From Uliginosibacterium sp036017065 (lineage in GTDB: Bacteria > Pseudomonadota > Gammaproteobacteria > Burkholderiales > Rhodocyclaceae), in assembly GCF_036017065.1 (NCBI RefSeq), contig NZ_JAYXHR010000001.1, forward strand, positions 868,001 through 932,000: a stretch of 64,000 nucleotides of DNA, read 5' to 3'. Shown here in pieces: positions 43,301 to 51,472 of the stretch. The stretch's first letter is position 1; every line of letters starts with the position of its first letter. The position numbers were made by a program, and so were the translations under genes. The notes under the pieces were generated by a model. It worked only from the letters and a program-made list of their open reading frames with translations. It made no database searches and was not told the origin of the DNA.

Positions 43301-43911
43301 CCGGCCACCCCTTCAACACCTACAAGGAAGAGGTGCGCCGCTTCGTGCGTACCCCGCTGTCCAGGGTCGAGCCGCGCCGCGAGCCGCAACAGGTCGCCGG
43401 CGTGGTGTCCGCCGTGCGCATCAAGATGGGCCAGCGCGGCAAGATGGCTTTCGTGACGCTGGACGACGGCAGCGCGCCGCTGGACGTGACCGTCTATGCC
43501 GAAGTGCTGGACGCCAACAAGAACAAGATCCAGGCCGACGAGGTGCTGATCATCGAAGCCAAGGTCAGCCCGGACGATTTCTCCGGCGGCCTGCGCGTGG
43601 TCGCCGACAAGGTGATGAGCCTGGGCGAAGCCCGCGGCCGCTTCGCCCGCGGCCTGGCCCTGCGCATCAACGGCGAGGTGGCGAAGACCGGTGGCCCGCG
43701 CAAGGCCGCCGACCACCTGCAGGGCCTGCTATCCGCCCATGCCGCCCCGCGCGACCAGGGCGCCTGCCCGGTACGGGTGCGCTACCGCAACGGTAGCGCC
43801 GAGGGCGACCTGCCACTGTCCGACCGCTGGACCGTCCGCCTGGACGAGCCACTGCTGGAAAACCTGCGGGAGTGGTTGAGCCAGGACGGCGTGGAGATCA
43901 TCTACAACTAG
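40393..43911 (+). CDS. dnaE: DNA polymerase III subunit alpha
   Basis: 1172 residues from MTAALLPHAPAFVHLRLHSEF; a start three codons earlier is possible. PHP domain at ~10-80 and on (FVHLRLHSEFSVEDGIVRI), polymerase core with catalytic aspartates in MPDFDIDFCQDNRYRVIEY (about 405), fingers GRGSGAGSLVAYSLKITDLDP, then tandem HhH, OB-fold (about 1000) and tau-binding C-terminus. It is the replicative polymerase of the holoenzyme. The ORF extends far upstream through the EamA promoter region, but that part is not conserved. Confidence 0.98.
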   Translation: MTAALLPHAPAFVHLRLHSEFSVEDGIVRIDDAIAAAAAEGMPALGISDLANLFGMVKHYKGCRGKGIKPIIGVDAWITNELDRDKPWRVLLICLHREGYRQICELLTRGFLENKHRGRAELRKEWLDTTTTAGLICLSGAMQGDIAGALAAGNLERATELARDWAQRFPDRFYIEVQRAGHAGTEQYVQQALHLAGELELPVVATHPVQFLKREDFMAHEARVCIAQGHVLADTRRPKRFTEEQYFKSQAAMVELFADIPEALENAVEIAKRASLSVTLGKNYLPLFPTPDGMSLDDFLVLEAQRGLEERLVQLYPHPEEREKQRPRYDERLKIETDTIIKMGFPGYFLIVADFIQWGKNNGVPVGPGRGSGAGSLVAYSLKITDLDPLEYALLFERFLNPERVSMPDFDIDFCQDNRYRVIEYVRGRYGADAVSQIATFGTMASKAVVRDVGRVLDLSYGMCDRLSKLIPVVQNKPLGLEEAREQEPGIGDMMNDANDGESITELWNLALPLEGMTRGVGMHAGGVLIAPGRLTDFCPLYIADGEDATPVSQFDKDDVEAIGLVKFDFLGLRNLTIIELALQYVERETGARPDLMSLGFGDPAAYQILKDANTTAIFQVESDGMKKLLKKLGPDRFEDIIAVLALYRPGPLGSGMVDDFILRKQGKQEIDYFHPDLKACLEPTYGVIVYQEQVMQISQIIGGYTLGGADMLRRAMGKKKPEEMAAHRATIADGAKNLGYDPALAEQLFDLMTKFAEYGFNKSHTAAYAVVTYHTAWLKAHHCAAFMAATMSSDMDNTDTVKIFFEDTVANKVKVLPPDVNHSNYRFEPTDPKTIRYGLGAVKGVGEPAVNSILAARQDGPFKDLFDFCGRVDRRTVNRRAVEALVRAGALDAIAPLTPDGKAHRNKLLMSVGIAMEAAEQAAASAGQGGLFDAPGEVSAIAPEYIDAKPWSEKVQLAEEKTAIGFFLSGHPFNTYKEEVRRFVRTPLSRVEPRREPQQVAGVVSAVRIKMGQRGKMAFVTLDDGSAPLDVTVYAEVLDANKNKIQADEVLIIEAKVSPDDFSGGLRVVADKVMSLGEARGRFARGLALRINGEVAKTGGPRKAADHLQGLLSAHAAPRDQGACPVRVRYRNGSAEGDLPLSDRWTVRLDEPLLENLREWLSQDGVEIIYN

Positions 43912-44035
43912 CCGGGCCGTGCGCGGGCGTGGCGCCGCTGCGCCCCGCCGGCCGCTTCGACGGTTGATGCTACAGTTGCGTGCCCGAATGCCGTTCAGGT
44001 ATCCGTTGGCCCACAGACAACGAGGAGACATCACC

Positions 44036-44713
44036 ATGAAGCTGTCCCGTACCCGCGTCATATATGCCGGCACGCTGATGCTGGCCTTGTCTGCCACCGC
44101 CCCCGCACACGCGGCGGGTGCCGGCGTCCGTATCGGCACCACCGGCCTGGGCGGCGACGTCGCCTTTGAACTCATTCCGACGCTGTCGGCCCGCCTCGGT
44201 TACTCCTACGCTACCTACAACACGACGCTGGACGACACGGACGTCAGCTACGACGCCGACATCCGCCTGTCCAACTTCAATGCCTTCCTGGACTGGAGCC
44301 CGCTGCCCGGGCCGTTCCGCCTGACCGCAGGCCTGATCCCCAACGGCAACCGCATAAAGGTGAATGGCCGCCCCACCAACGGGAATTACGTCATCAACGG
44401 GCAGACCTACTCGGCCAGCCAGATCGGCTCGCTGGACGGTGAGATCAAGTCCGGCAACTCCGTGGCGCCGTACCTGGGCATCGGCTGGGGCACCGTCGCT
44501 GGCGCGGGGGTGAACTTCTATGCAGACCTGGGGGTGATGTACATGGGCACACCCAGCAGCAGCCTGAACGTCGCCTGCGGCGCCGGCCTGTCCGCCTCGG
44601 ACTGCCAGACCCTGCGCTCGAATGTCGCCGCCGAGCAACAGAAGCTGCAGGACGACCTGAAGAACGCCAAGTGGTACCCGGTGCTCAACATCGGCATCAC
44701 CATCGGCTTCTGA
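44036..44713 (+). CDS. Small outer-membrane beta-barrel protein
   Basis: 225 residues from MKLSRTRVIYAGTLMLALSATAPAHA (signal peptide), with GAGGAGACATCACC as ribosome-binding site. Mature part alternates in beta strands (ELIPTLSARLGYSYATYN, NFNAFLDWSPLPGPFRLTAGL, VAPYLGIGWG, GVNFYADLGVMYMG) and ends with a terminal aromatic strand (YPVLNIGITIGF), as outer-membrane barrels do. It contains two Cys (CGAGLSASDC) in a predicted loop. No specific function recognised. Confidence 0.85.
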   Translation: MKLSRTRVIYAGTLMLALSATAPAHAAGAGVRIGTTGLGGDVAFELIPTLSARLGYSYATYNTTLDDTDVSYDADIRLSNFNAFLDWSPLPGPFRLTAGLIPNGNRIKVNGRPTNGNYVINGQTYSASQIGSLDGEIKSGNSVAPYLGIGWGTVAGAGVNFYADLGVMYMGTPSSSLNVACGAGLSASDCQTLRSNVAAEQQKLQDDLKNAKWYPVLNIGITIGF

Positions 44714-44811
44714 GCCCCGGGCCGGCGCGCATGACAAGTGGCGGGAAACCCGGGATATTCCGCCTTCCGCCCGCCGGCCTGCGCGATCTATGATTCATAC
44801 AGGTACCCGGT

Positions 44812-45336
44812 ATGTTTCCCCCCATGCGCACGCCTGCCCTCCTTCTCCTGATCGCCGCATTCTCCGGCCTGGCCCACGGCCAGGGCCTGCGTGTGCCGGT
44901 CGACAGCAAGGAGGGTGAAAGCCGCTTCGAACTGGGTAGCGGGGGCGTTCCCGGGGTCAGCCAGGGCGAGGACGGCAATGCTCTGGGTTCGTCCTGGCTG
45001 GCGGCTTCCTGGAAACCCTTCGGCGAAGGCCTGCGGACGTCGCTCGGCATGGTCTGGCGCGACCGGCAGGAACACCTCTACCGCGCGCCCGGCGAATCCG
45101 ACCTGTTCGGCCGCCTCTCCACCCCCTACGTGGGCGTCGGCTGGAGCGGCGCTGTCACGGAAAACAGCCGTTGGCGGCTGTCGGCCGAGATGGGCACCAT
45201 GCTGCTGGGAAGCGGCAACTGCTCGGCCGATGTCAGCTGCCTGAGCGTGCCCTCGGTCGGCCTCAAGCCCGACAGCCAGGGCGGCGGCATGCGCTTCAAC
45301 CCCTACGTCACCTTCGGCGCGACCTTCAGTTACTGA
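44812..45336 (+). CDS. Small outer-membrane barrel-like protein
   Basis: 174 residues; start ATG at 44812 or at 44824 (MRTPALLLLIAAFSG), both leaving a signal peptide ending AHGQ. Strand-like repeats (SSWLAASWKPFGEGLRTSLGM, YVGVGWSG, WRLSAEMGTMLLGS) and a C-terminal aromatic strand (FNPYVTFGATFSY) indicate an outer-membrane barrel. It shares the layout, including a Cys pair in a late loop (CSADVSC), with the gene just upstream, and may be a distant paralogue. Function unknown. Confidence 0.8.
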   Translation: MFPPMRTPALLLLIAAFSGLAHGQGLRVPVDSKEGESRFELGSGGVPGVSQGEDGNALGSSWLAASWKPFGEGLRTSLGMVWRDRQEHLYRAPGESDLFGRLSTPYVGVGWSGAVTENSRWRLSAEMGTMLLGSGNCSADVSCLSVPSVGLKPDSQGGGMRFNPYVTFGATFSY

Positions 45337-45372
45337 TCGCCAGGCCTGGCGCTTTCCACAGCTGCGCCGGCA

Positions 45373-45870
45373 GTGACAACCTGCAACAGCCTCCACTTGC
45401 CCGCCTTCTTCGATCGCGACCTGCTTGATGCGCTGAGTACAGCGGCCGCTGGCTCGCCACGCCTGCGCAGCCATCGCAACCTGCACGCCAGCATGGATGA
45501 ACCGGTCCAGCGCCTGCTGATCGGTATCGAGCCCGGCTCCTACGTCATGCCGCATCGCCACCTCACGCCCGGCTATGACGAAACCCTGCTGATCCTGCGT
45601 GGCAGCGTCGGCGTGCTGGTGTTCGACGATGCCGGGCACGTCGAACACTGCGTGAGGCTGGACGCCGGCGGCTCGACCACGGGCTACCACCTGCCGTGCA
45701 ACACCTGGCACAGCATCTGCGCCCTGCAGGCCGGCACCATCTGTTTCGAGGTGAAGCTGGGGCCATACCGGCCCCTGGTGGACGCGGAGCGAGCGACCTG
45801 GGCACCGACGGAAGGCAGCGAAGGCGTTACAAGCTATCTGGCCGGCCTGCAGGCGCACTTCGCGGCCTGA
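45373..45870 (+). CDS. WbuC-family cupin metalloprotein
   Basis: 165 residues from GTG (VTTCNSLHLPAFFDRDLL). Cupin motifs: EPGSYVMPHRHLTPGYDETLLILRG split over residues 55-78 provides His/His/Glu metal ligands, and NTWHSICALQAGTICFEVK the second motif. WbuC proteins are usually encoded in O-antigen clusters; none is near here. It is convergent with the GGDEF/EAL gene (15-base gap) and 36 bases after the barrel gene, perhaps cotranscribed with it. Confidence 0.85.
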   Translation: MTTCNSLHLPAFFDRDLLDALSTAAAGSPRLRSHRNLHASMDEPVQRLLIGIEPGSYVMPHRHLTPGYDETLLILRGSVGVLVFDDAGHVEHCVRLDAGGSTTGYHLPCNTWHSICALQAGTICFEVKLGPYRPLVDAERATWAPTEGSEGVTSYLAGLQAHFAA

Positions 45871-45885
45871 GCCGCACGACCAAGC

Positions 45886-48800
45886 TCAGGCCAGCATGCC
45901 GGTGGCGTTGAGGTCGGCGGTGCGCGACGCCATGCCTTTGGTCAGCACAGCCATGAACACCTCGTGCGTGACCGGCGGGCAGAAATAGTAGCCCTGCGCC
46001 TCGCGACAGCCCTCCCGCACCAGGAAGTCCACCTGCGCACGCGCCTCCGCGCCTTCGGCGATGACATCCAGCTTCAGGCTGCGGCCGAGCTGGATGATGG
46101 CGCGCACGATGGCGGCGTCATCCGGGTCGTCCACCACGTCGCGCACGAAACTCTGGTCGATCTTGAGGCGGTCCACGTCGAAGCGCTTGAGGTAGGACAG
46201 CGAGGAATAGCCCGTACCGAAATCGTCGATCGACAGGCGCACGCCCAGCGCCTTGAGGCGCTCCACGGTTTCCAGCACCTCCTCCGCGTGCTGCATCAGC
46301 AGGGACTCGGTGAGTTCGAGTTCCAGCCAGCGCGGATCGAGGCCGGTCTCGTTCAAAACGCTGCGCACGCTCTCGACGATGTCATCGCGGCGGAACTGCA
46401 GGGCCGAGATGTTCACCGCCACCGCTACCGGCGGCAGGCCGGCCTGCTGCCATTCCTTCGCGTGCATGCAGGCTTGCCGCAACACCCAGCGGCCGATGGG
46501 CACGATGAGCCCTGACTCCTCGGCAATCGAGATGAAACGCCCCGGCGGCACGAAGCCCAGGGCCTCGCTCTGCCAGCGGATCAGCGCCTCCGCCCCCACC
46601 ACGTCACCTGTCACCAGGTCGACCTGCGGCTGGTAGTTCAGCAGCAATTCGCCACGGTCCAGGGCCTGGCGCAACTGGTTCTCCAGTTGCAGGCGCTCCA
46701 GCGCATTGGCATTCATCGCTTCGGTGAAGAAACGGTAGGTGTTCCGCCCGCTCTCCTTGGCGTGATACATCGCCGTGTCGGCGTTCTTCATCAACGCATC
46801 GGTATCGCGGCCGTCGTTCGGGAACACGGCGATGCCGATGGAGAAAGAAGTGCCCAGCACGTGACCATCGATCTCGAAGGGCTCGGACAGGCGTCGCAGG
46901 ATCTTCTCCGCCACCCGTGCCGGCACATCCGTGTCGCCGATGTCGGTCAGCACGATGAGGAACTCGTCGCCACCCTGGCGACACACGGTATCGGTGTCGC
47001 GCACGCACTGGGTCAGGCGCTCGGCCACCGCCTGCAACAGGCGATCGCCGGCAAGGTGGCCAAGCGAGTCGTTGATGGTCTTGAAGCGGTCGAGGTCCAG
47101 GAACAGCAGCGCCGCGATCTGCCCGTTGCGCTCGGCGCGGCCCAGCGCCTGTTCCAGGCGATCCTGGAACAGCGTGCGGTTGGGCAGCGTCGTCAGCGGG
47201 TCGTGGTGGGCCAGGAAGGCGATGCGCGCCTCGGAAGCCTTGCGCTCGGTGATGTCGGTGAACACCGCGACGAAGTGGGTCACGATGTCCGCGTGGTCGC
47301 GCACCACGCTGATCGACAGCCACTCCGGGAACTCGGTGCCGTCGCGACGGCGCTGCCAGATCTCGCCCTGCCAGGAGCCACGCCGGCGCGCCTCCCCCCA
47401 CACGGTTTCGTACTGTTCGGTTTCGAAGCGCGCCGAAGACAGCATGTCCGGCGTGTTGCCGATGACCTCGGAGGAGCCAAAGCCGGTGAGGTCGCTGAAG
47501 GCCCGGTTCACCGACAGGATGCGCAGTTGCGCATCGGTGATCATGATGGCCTCCACGCTACTGTCGAACACGGTCGCGGCCAGGCGCAACTCTTCCTCGG
47601 CACGGCGCTGCGCGGTGATGTCGGACAGGGTCAGCACCACCGGATGCAGGCCGCTCTGCGAATCGCGAGGCAGCGGCTCGGCACGCGACACGAACCACAC
47701 CTTGCTGCCGTCGCGGCGCTCGACGCCGACCACCGACGAGGCCGCACGACCCAGGCGCATGGCCCGCGAGCTGGGCAGCTCGTCGATGGAGCCCGGCGAA
47801 CCATCCTCGTGCAGATACTTCACGATCACCGAGTCGTACAACGGCGGGAACGGTTCCTCCGGCCCCAGTCCGTAGATCTGGCGCGCGGCGGCGTTGGCGA
47901 TCATCACCCGGCCACCGGCGTCGCGCATGATGACGCCCTCGCGCATCGCCGACAGCACCGTGCGCAGGCGCCCTTCGCTCTCGCGCAGTTCGTTCTCGGC
48001 CTGCCGCCGCGCGGTCACGTCCTCGATGACTTCCATGAACTGGCCCGCGGCACGGTTGCGGGCCTTCACCAGCGACATCGTGAGCCGGACCCACACCACC
48101 TCGCCGTTGGCGCGGATCATCCGCTTCTCGACGGAATAGGTTTCACGATTGCCGAGCACCAGCTCATCGAGCAGCCGCTCGTTGGGCTCGACGTCGTCAC
48201 TGTGGGTGATGTCGCGGAAGTCGCGCTGCTGCAGCAGCGCCGCCGGGTAGCCGGTGATCTCGCAGTAGCGCTGGTTGACCCGCACGTAACGTCCGGTCAG
48301 CTCGCAAAGGCCCACGCCCACCGCGGCCTGTTCGAACATGCTGCGGAAGCGCGCCTCGCTTTCCTCCAGCGCCGCCTCGGAAGCCTTGTGCGAAGTGATG
48401 TCGACGAAGATGCCGCGCATGCCGACCGCATGACTGCGGGAGCCGACGATGGGCGTACGCAGGTCGCGCACGAAGACTTCACGGCCATCGGCATGCAGCA
48501 GGCGGTATTCGCATTCGTGGGCGGCATCCGGCCGGGACTGGTCCCGCAGGAAGGCCATGGCCTGTGCCACGTCCTCGGGATGGATACGCGAACGCCAGAA
48601 GCCGGACTGGTACCACTGGGTGAGCTGGAAGCCCAGCAGGCCCTCGCCCGGGGCCGACACGTAGGTGAAGCAGTCGGCGCCCACGTCGTACTCCCAGGCC
48701 ACCACGCTGGTGCCCTCGACGATGACCCGGTAGCGCTCCTCGGACAACTGGAGCGCACGCAGCCGGCGCGAAGCGAGGGAGAGCTGGCGGCGATACATCA

Positions 48801-48993
48801 GCGACGCCACGGCCAGCAGGACCAGGGACGTCCCGATGAAGAAGGCCGACCAGCCGCTGTCCGACAGCTCGCGCCAGGAGCCCTGCGCGAACGCCGTCGC
48901 CGGGGCGGCCGCCAGCACGGTCAGGGCGTGTTTCAGCCCACCGTATCGCCCTGCCCCCCGCGCGCACTCCGCTGACAGTTTGTGCCCCTGCAT
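45886..48993 (-). CDS. Cyclic-di-GMP diguanylate cyclase/phosphodiesterase with four PAS domains
   Basis: 1035 residues. An N-terminal hydrophobic region and one clear helix (SAFFIGTSLVLLAVASLMY, about 49-68), then PAS/PAC units at ~80-205, 210-330, 335-450 and 455-575, GGDEF at ~590-755 and EAL at ~770-1020. The cyclase motif GGDEF (674-678) is intact with an RDTD inhibitory I-site five residues before it. The EAL motif (GAEALIRWQ) and DDFGTGYSSLSYLKRF loop 6 are intact, so both activities are possible. Monocistronic; convergent with the cupin gene. Confidence 0.95.
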   Translation of the reverse strand: MQGHKLSAECARGAGRYGGLKHALTVLAAAPATAFAQGSWRELSDSGWSAFFIGTSLVLLAVASLMYRRQLSLASRRLRALQLSEERYRVIVEGTSVVAWEYDVGADCFTYVSAPGEGLLGFQLTQWYQSGFWRSRIHPEDVAQAMAFLRDQSRPDAAHECEYRLLHADGREVFVRDLRTPIVGSRSHAVGMRGIFVDITSHKASEAALEESEARFRSMFEQAAVGVGLCELTGRYVRVNQRYCEITGYPAALLQQRDFRDITHSDDVEPNERLLDELVLGNRETYSVEKRMIRANGEVVWVRLTMSLVKARNRAAGQFMEVIEDVTARRQAENELRESEGRLRTVLSAMREGVIMRDAGGRVMIANAAARQIYGLGPEEPFPPLYDSVIVKYLHEDGSPGSIDELPSSRAMRLGRAASSVVGVERRDGSKVWFVSRAEPLPRDSQSGLHPVVLTLSDITAQRRAEEELRLAATVFDSSVEAIMITDAQLRILSVNRAFSDLTGFGSSEVIGNTPDMLSSARFETEQYETVWGEARRRGSWQGEIWQRRRDGTEFPEWLSISVVRDHADIVTHFVAVFTDITERKASEARIAFLAHHDPLTTLPNRTLFQDRLEQALGRAERNGQIAALLFLDLDRFKTINDSLGHLAGDRLLQAVAERLTQCVRDTDTVCRQGGDEFLIVLTDIGDTDVPARVAEKILRRLSEPFEIDGHVLGTSFSIGIAVFPNDGRDTDALMKNADTAMYHAKESGRNTYRFFTEAMNANALERLQLENQLRQALDRGELLLNYQPQVDLVTGDVVGAEALIRWQSEALGFVPPGRFISIAEESGLIVPIGRWVLRQACMHAKEWQQAGLPPVAVAVNISALQFRRDDIVESVRSVLNETGLDPRWLELELTESLLMQHAEEVLETVERLKALGVRLSIDDFGTGYSSLSYLKRFDVDRLKIDQSFVRDVVDDPDDAAIVRAIIQLGRSLKLDVIAEGAEARAQVDFLVREGCREAQGYYFCPPVTHEVFMAVLTKGMASRTADLNATGMLA

Positions 48994-49197
48994 GCGTCTC
49001 AGCTACCTGTGCAAATCAGGCAGGACACTAACACGTCACCGGGTCCGGAGCGACCCCACAAAAGTCCTTGGGGAGGGCATTCTGCGCGCTCGGCGCACGA
49101 GGCCGGAACGGCATGGCCGCCGGTCGTGAAAAACGCCCTGCCGATGACGACCGCCTAAGCTTCGCACGGAAGCTGTGCAGCCACGGCCGGCAGTGCT

Positions 49198-49527
49198 TCA
49201 GGCGGTATCTCGCTGCACGAACTGCAGGCGGAATTCGGGTGTGGCCGGCGCCGGGGAGTCCTCCACGGTCACCTGCTCCACCCGCGCACCCGGCGGGCCG
49301 TTGCGTGCCCAGTCGATCAGGGCCGCGATCTCGATGTGCGGCCCGTGGATCAGGGCCTCCACGCTGCCATCGCGACGGTTGCGCACCCAGCCGGACACGC
49401 CCAGCCGTTGCGCCGCCTGCACCATGCTCCAGCGGAAGCCGACCCCCTGCACCAGGCCGCGGATGCTCAGGTGCCGGGTCACCATGGCATCCGGCGGCGC
49501 CTTGTCCGTTTCAGTCCGAGGTGACAT
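49198..49527 (-). CDS. acyP: Acylphosphatase
   Basis: 109 residues from MSPRTETDKAPPDAM, with an excellent ribosome-binding site AAGGAGGATCTGC; it overlaps the sulP stop by 17 bases. Catalytic pattern GLVQGVGFRWSMVQAAQRL (Arg) and VRNRRDGSVEALIHG (the usual Asn of the family) are present. Hydrolyses acyl phosphates; physiological role uncertain. The longer reading frame in sulP is a shadow. The gap 48994-49197 beyond it holds only the presumed promoter of the GGDEF/EAL gene. Confidence 0.92.
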   Translation of the reverse strand: MSPRTETDKAPPDAMVTRHLSIRGLVQGVGFRWSMVQAAQRLGVSGWVRNRRDGSVEALIHGPHIEIAALIDWARNGPPGARVEQVTVEDSPAPATPEFRLQFVQRDTA

Positions 49528-51157
49528 GCAGATCCTCCTTCGCCCGCGCCAGCGCTGCGGGCAGGTCAGGCAGCAAGCGGTCGCCGCCGAGCTGCGCGGC
49601 AAAACCGGACCGCTGCAGCAGGGACTGCACCTGGCGACCCGCCGCGCACACCACCAGACCGATGCCACGCCGGGCCAGGCCCCTGCGCAGGGCATTGAGC
49701 CAATCCACCCCCGAGGTATCGATGTTGAGCACCTCGTGCAGGTCCAGCACCAGCACGCGGCCCGCTATCCGTCCCGGGTCGAGCTGGGCATCCAGCCTGG
49801 CAATCGCGCCGAAGAACAACGAGCCACGCAGGGACACCAGTTGCACCCCGGCCGGCACGCCACCCGGGATGTCGGCCGCCGGACGCATGTCCACGCTGGT
49901 CAGGTCCTGCATGCGGTAGATGAAGAACAGGCAGGCCAGGATCATGCCGATCTCCACCGCGATGGTCAGGTCGAACAGCACCGTGAACACGAAGGCGGAG
50001 AGCACCACGGTGCGATAGTTCCACGAGAAGTGTTTCAGGCGTGCGAACTCGTGCCACTCGCCCATGCGCACCGCCGTCACCACCACGATGGCCGCCAGCA
50101 CCGGGATCGGCACGTAGCCGGCGAGCGGCGCCGCCACCAGCACGATCAGCAACAGGAGCAGCGCATGCACGATGCCGGCCACCGGCGTACGCGCCCCGGC
50201 GCGAACGTTGGTCGCCGTGCGGGCCATCGCGCCGGTGGCCGCGAAACCGCCGAAGAGCGGCGCGGCCAGGTTGGCGATGCCCTGCCCCACCAGTTCCTGG
50301 TTGGGATCATGGCGGTCGTCGATGGCCGTGTCCGCCACCCTCGCCGACAGCAGGGATTCGATGGCCCCCAGCAAGGCGATTGCCAGAGCCGGTGACAACA
50401 GGCTGCCGAGCGAGGTGATGGAGAACGCCGGCAAGCCGGGCATAGGCACGCCCTGCGGGATACCACCGAAGCGCGCCTCGATGGTCTCCACCGGCAGGTT
50501 CAGCAGGACACTGGCAAGGGTGCCCAACACCAGCGCCACCAGCTGGCTGGGAAACCGCGCGAGCAGCCGCCAGCGTTTCGCCGCGCGCTCCCACAACAGG
50601 ATGCAGGCCACCGCGGCGAGGCCGAGTGCGAAAGTCGGCCAGTGCGTCGTGTGCAGCGCCTGGCCGAGCGCCTGCATGCGCGCGAAGAACTCGGCCGGCA
50701 GTTCCCCCTGCAGGCCGAGGAAATCACGGATCTGCGACAGGAAGATGACGACCGCGATCCCGTTGGTGAAGCCGATCACCACGCCGATGGGAATCATCCG
50801 CACCAGGTTGCCCAGCCGCGCCAGCCCCATCGCCAGCAACAGGACGCCTGCCAGCATGGTGGCCACCAGCATGTTGTCGACACCGTGGGCCGCCACGACG
50901 CCATACACGATGGGGATGAAGGCGCCCGTCGGCCCGCCGATCTGCACCCGCGAACCACCAAGCAGGGAGATGAGCAGGCCGCCGACGATGCCGGTCCAGA
51001 TGCCTGCGGTGGGGCTCATGCCGCTGGCGATCGCGAAGGCCATCGCCAGCGGCAAGGCCAGCACGCCTACCGTGATGCCCGCCGCGACATCCTGGCCGAA
51101 TTGCTCGCGCGTATAACCGTGCAGCGATTCGATCAGCTTGGGTCGGAAGCGATGCAT
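49511..51157 (-). CDS. SulP-family anion transporter with STAS domain
   Basis: 548 residues from ATG (MHRFRPKLIESLHGYTREQFG); a GTG five codons earlier is possible. About 11-12 membrane helices with GLLISLLGGSRVQIGGPTGAFIP (split) and GAIESLLSARVAD signatures, then a cytoplasmic STAS domain (about 440-540, VLDLHEVLNIDTSGVDWLNAL). SulP proteins carry sulfate, bicarbonate or dicarboxylates; the substrate is not decided by the sequence. It is followed by acyP in a coupled arrangement. Confidence 0.93.
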   Translation of the reverse strand: MHRFRPKLIESLHGYTREQFGQDVAAGITVGVLALPLAMAFAIASGMSPTAGIWTGIVGGLLISLLGGSRVQIGGPTGAFIPIVYGVVAAHGVDNMLVATMLAGVLLLAMGLARLGNLVRMIPIGVVIGFTNGIAVVIFLSQIRDFLGLQGELPAEFFARMQALGQALHTTHWPTFALGLAAVACILLWERAAKRWRLLARFPSQLVALVLGTLASVLLNLPVETIEARFGGIPQGVPMPGLPAFSITSLGSLLSPALAIALLGAIESLLSARVADTAIDDRHDPNQELVGQGIANLAAPLFGGFAATGAMARTATNVRAGARTPVAGIVHALLLLLIVLVAAPLAGYVPIPVLAAIVVVTAVRMGEWHEFARLKHFSWNYRTVVLSAFVFTVLFDLTIAVEIGMILACLFFIYRMQDLTSVDMRPAADIPGGVPAGVQLVSLRGSLFFGAIARLDAQLDPGRIAGRVLVLDLHEVLNIDTSGVDWLNALRRGLARRGIGLVVCAAGRQVQSLLQRSGFAAQLGGDRLLPDLPAALARAKEDLHVTSD

Positions 51158-51210
51158 CACCCTGTGCGTCACCTAGATGGAAGGAGGCCGTCCGGCATCA
51201 TGCGCGCCAC

Positions 51211-51465
51211 TCATGACGGTGGCGCTGTGTGGTTGGCCGAGGCTGCCAGCAGCTTTGCCACGGCCTGCAGCATCAGGCCGAAGCCCAGCACCACGCAGAC
51301 GATCGCACCGAATGTACCGCCCGGCCAACCCTCGATCAGCAGGGCTTTGTCGTAGAACAACCAGTAGCCGCCAGAAGCCAGCAGCAACATGCCGAAAGCA
51401 TCCAGCACCAGCCACACCACCATGCCGGGCGTGGGGGTCATGCGGCGGCGACCGGGGCCCAGCAT
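51211..51465 (-). CDS. Small membrane protein, unknown
   Basis: 84 residues, starting 7 bases after the metG stop (a Met eight codons in is an alternative start). Two hydrophobic helices (VVWLVLDAFGMLLLASGGYWLF and FGAIVCVVLGFGLMLQAVAKLL) separated by a short polar loop. No family recognised. It is probably translated from the metG message. Confidence 0.6.
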   Translation of the reverse strand: MLGPGRRRMTPTPGMVVWLVLDAFGMLLLASGGYWLFYDKALLIEGWPGGTFGAIVCVVLGFGLMLQAVAKLLAASANHTAPPS

Positions 51466-51472
51466 GGGGCGC

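Noticed and set aside
46687..48975. 762-codon plus-strand ORF over the GGDEF/EAL gene
   Set aside because: Antisense shadow; the minus-strand frame carries recognisable PAS, GGDEF and EAL motifs.
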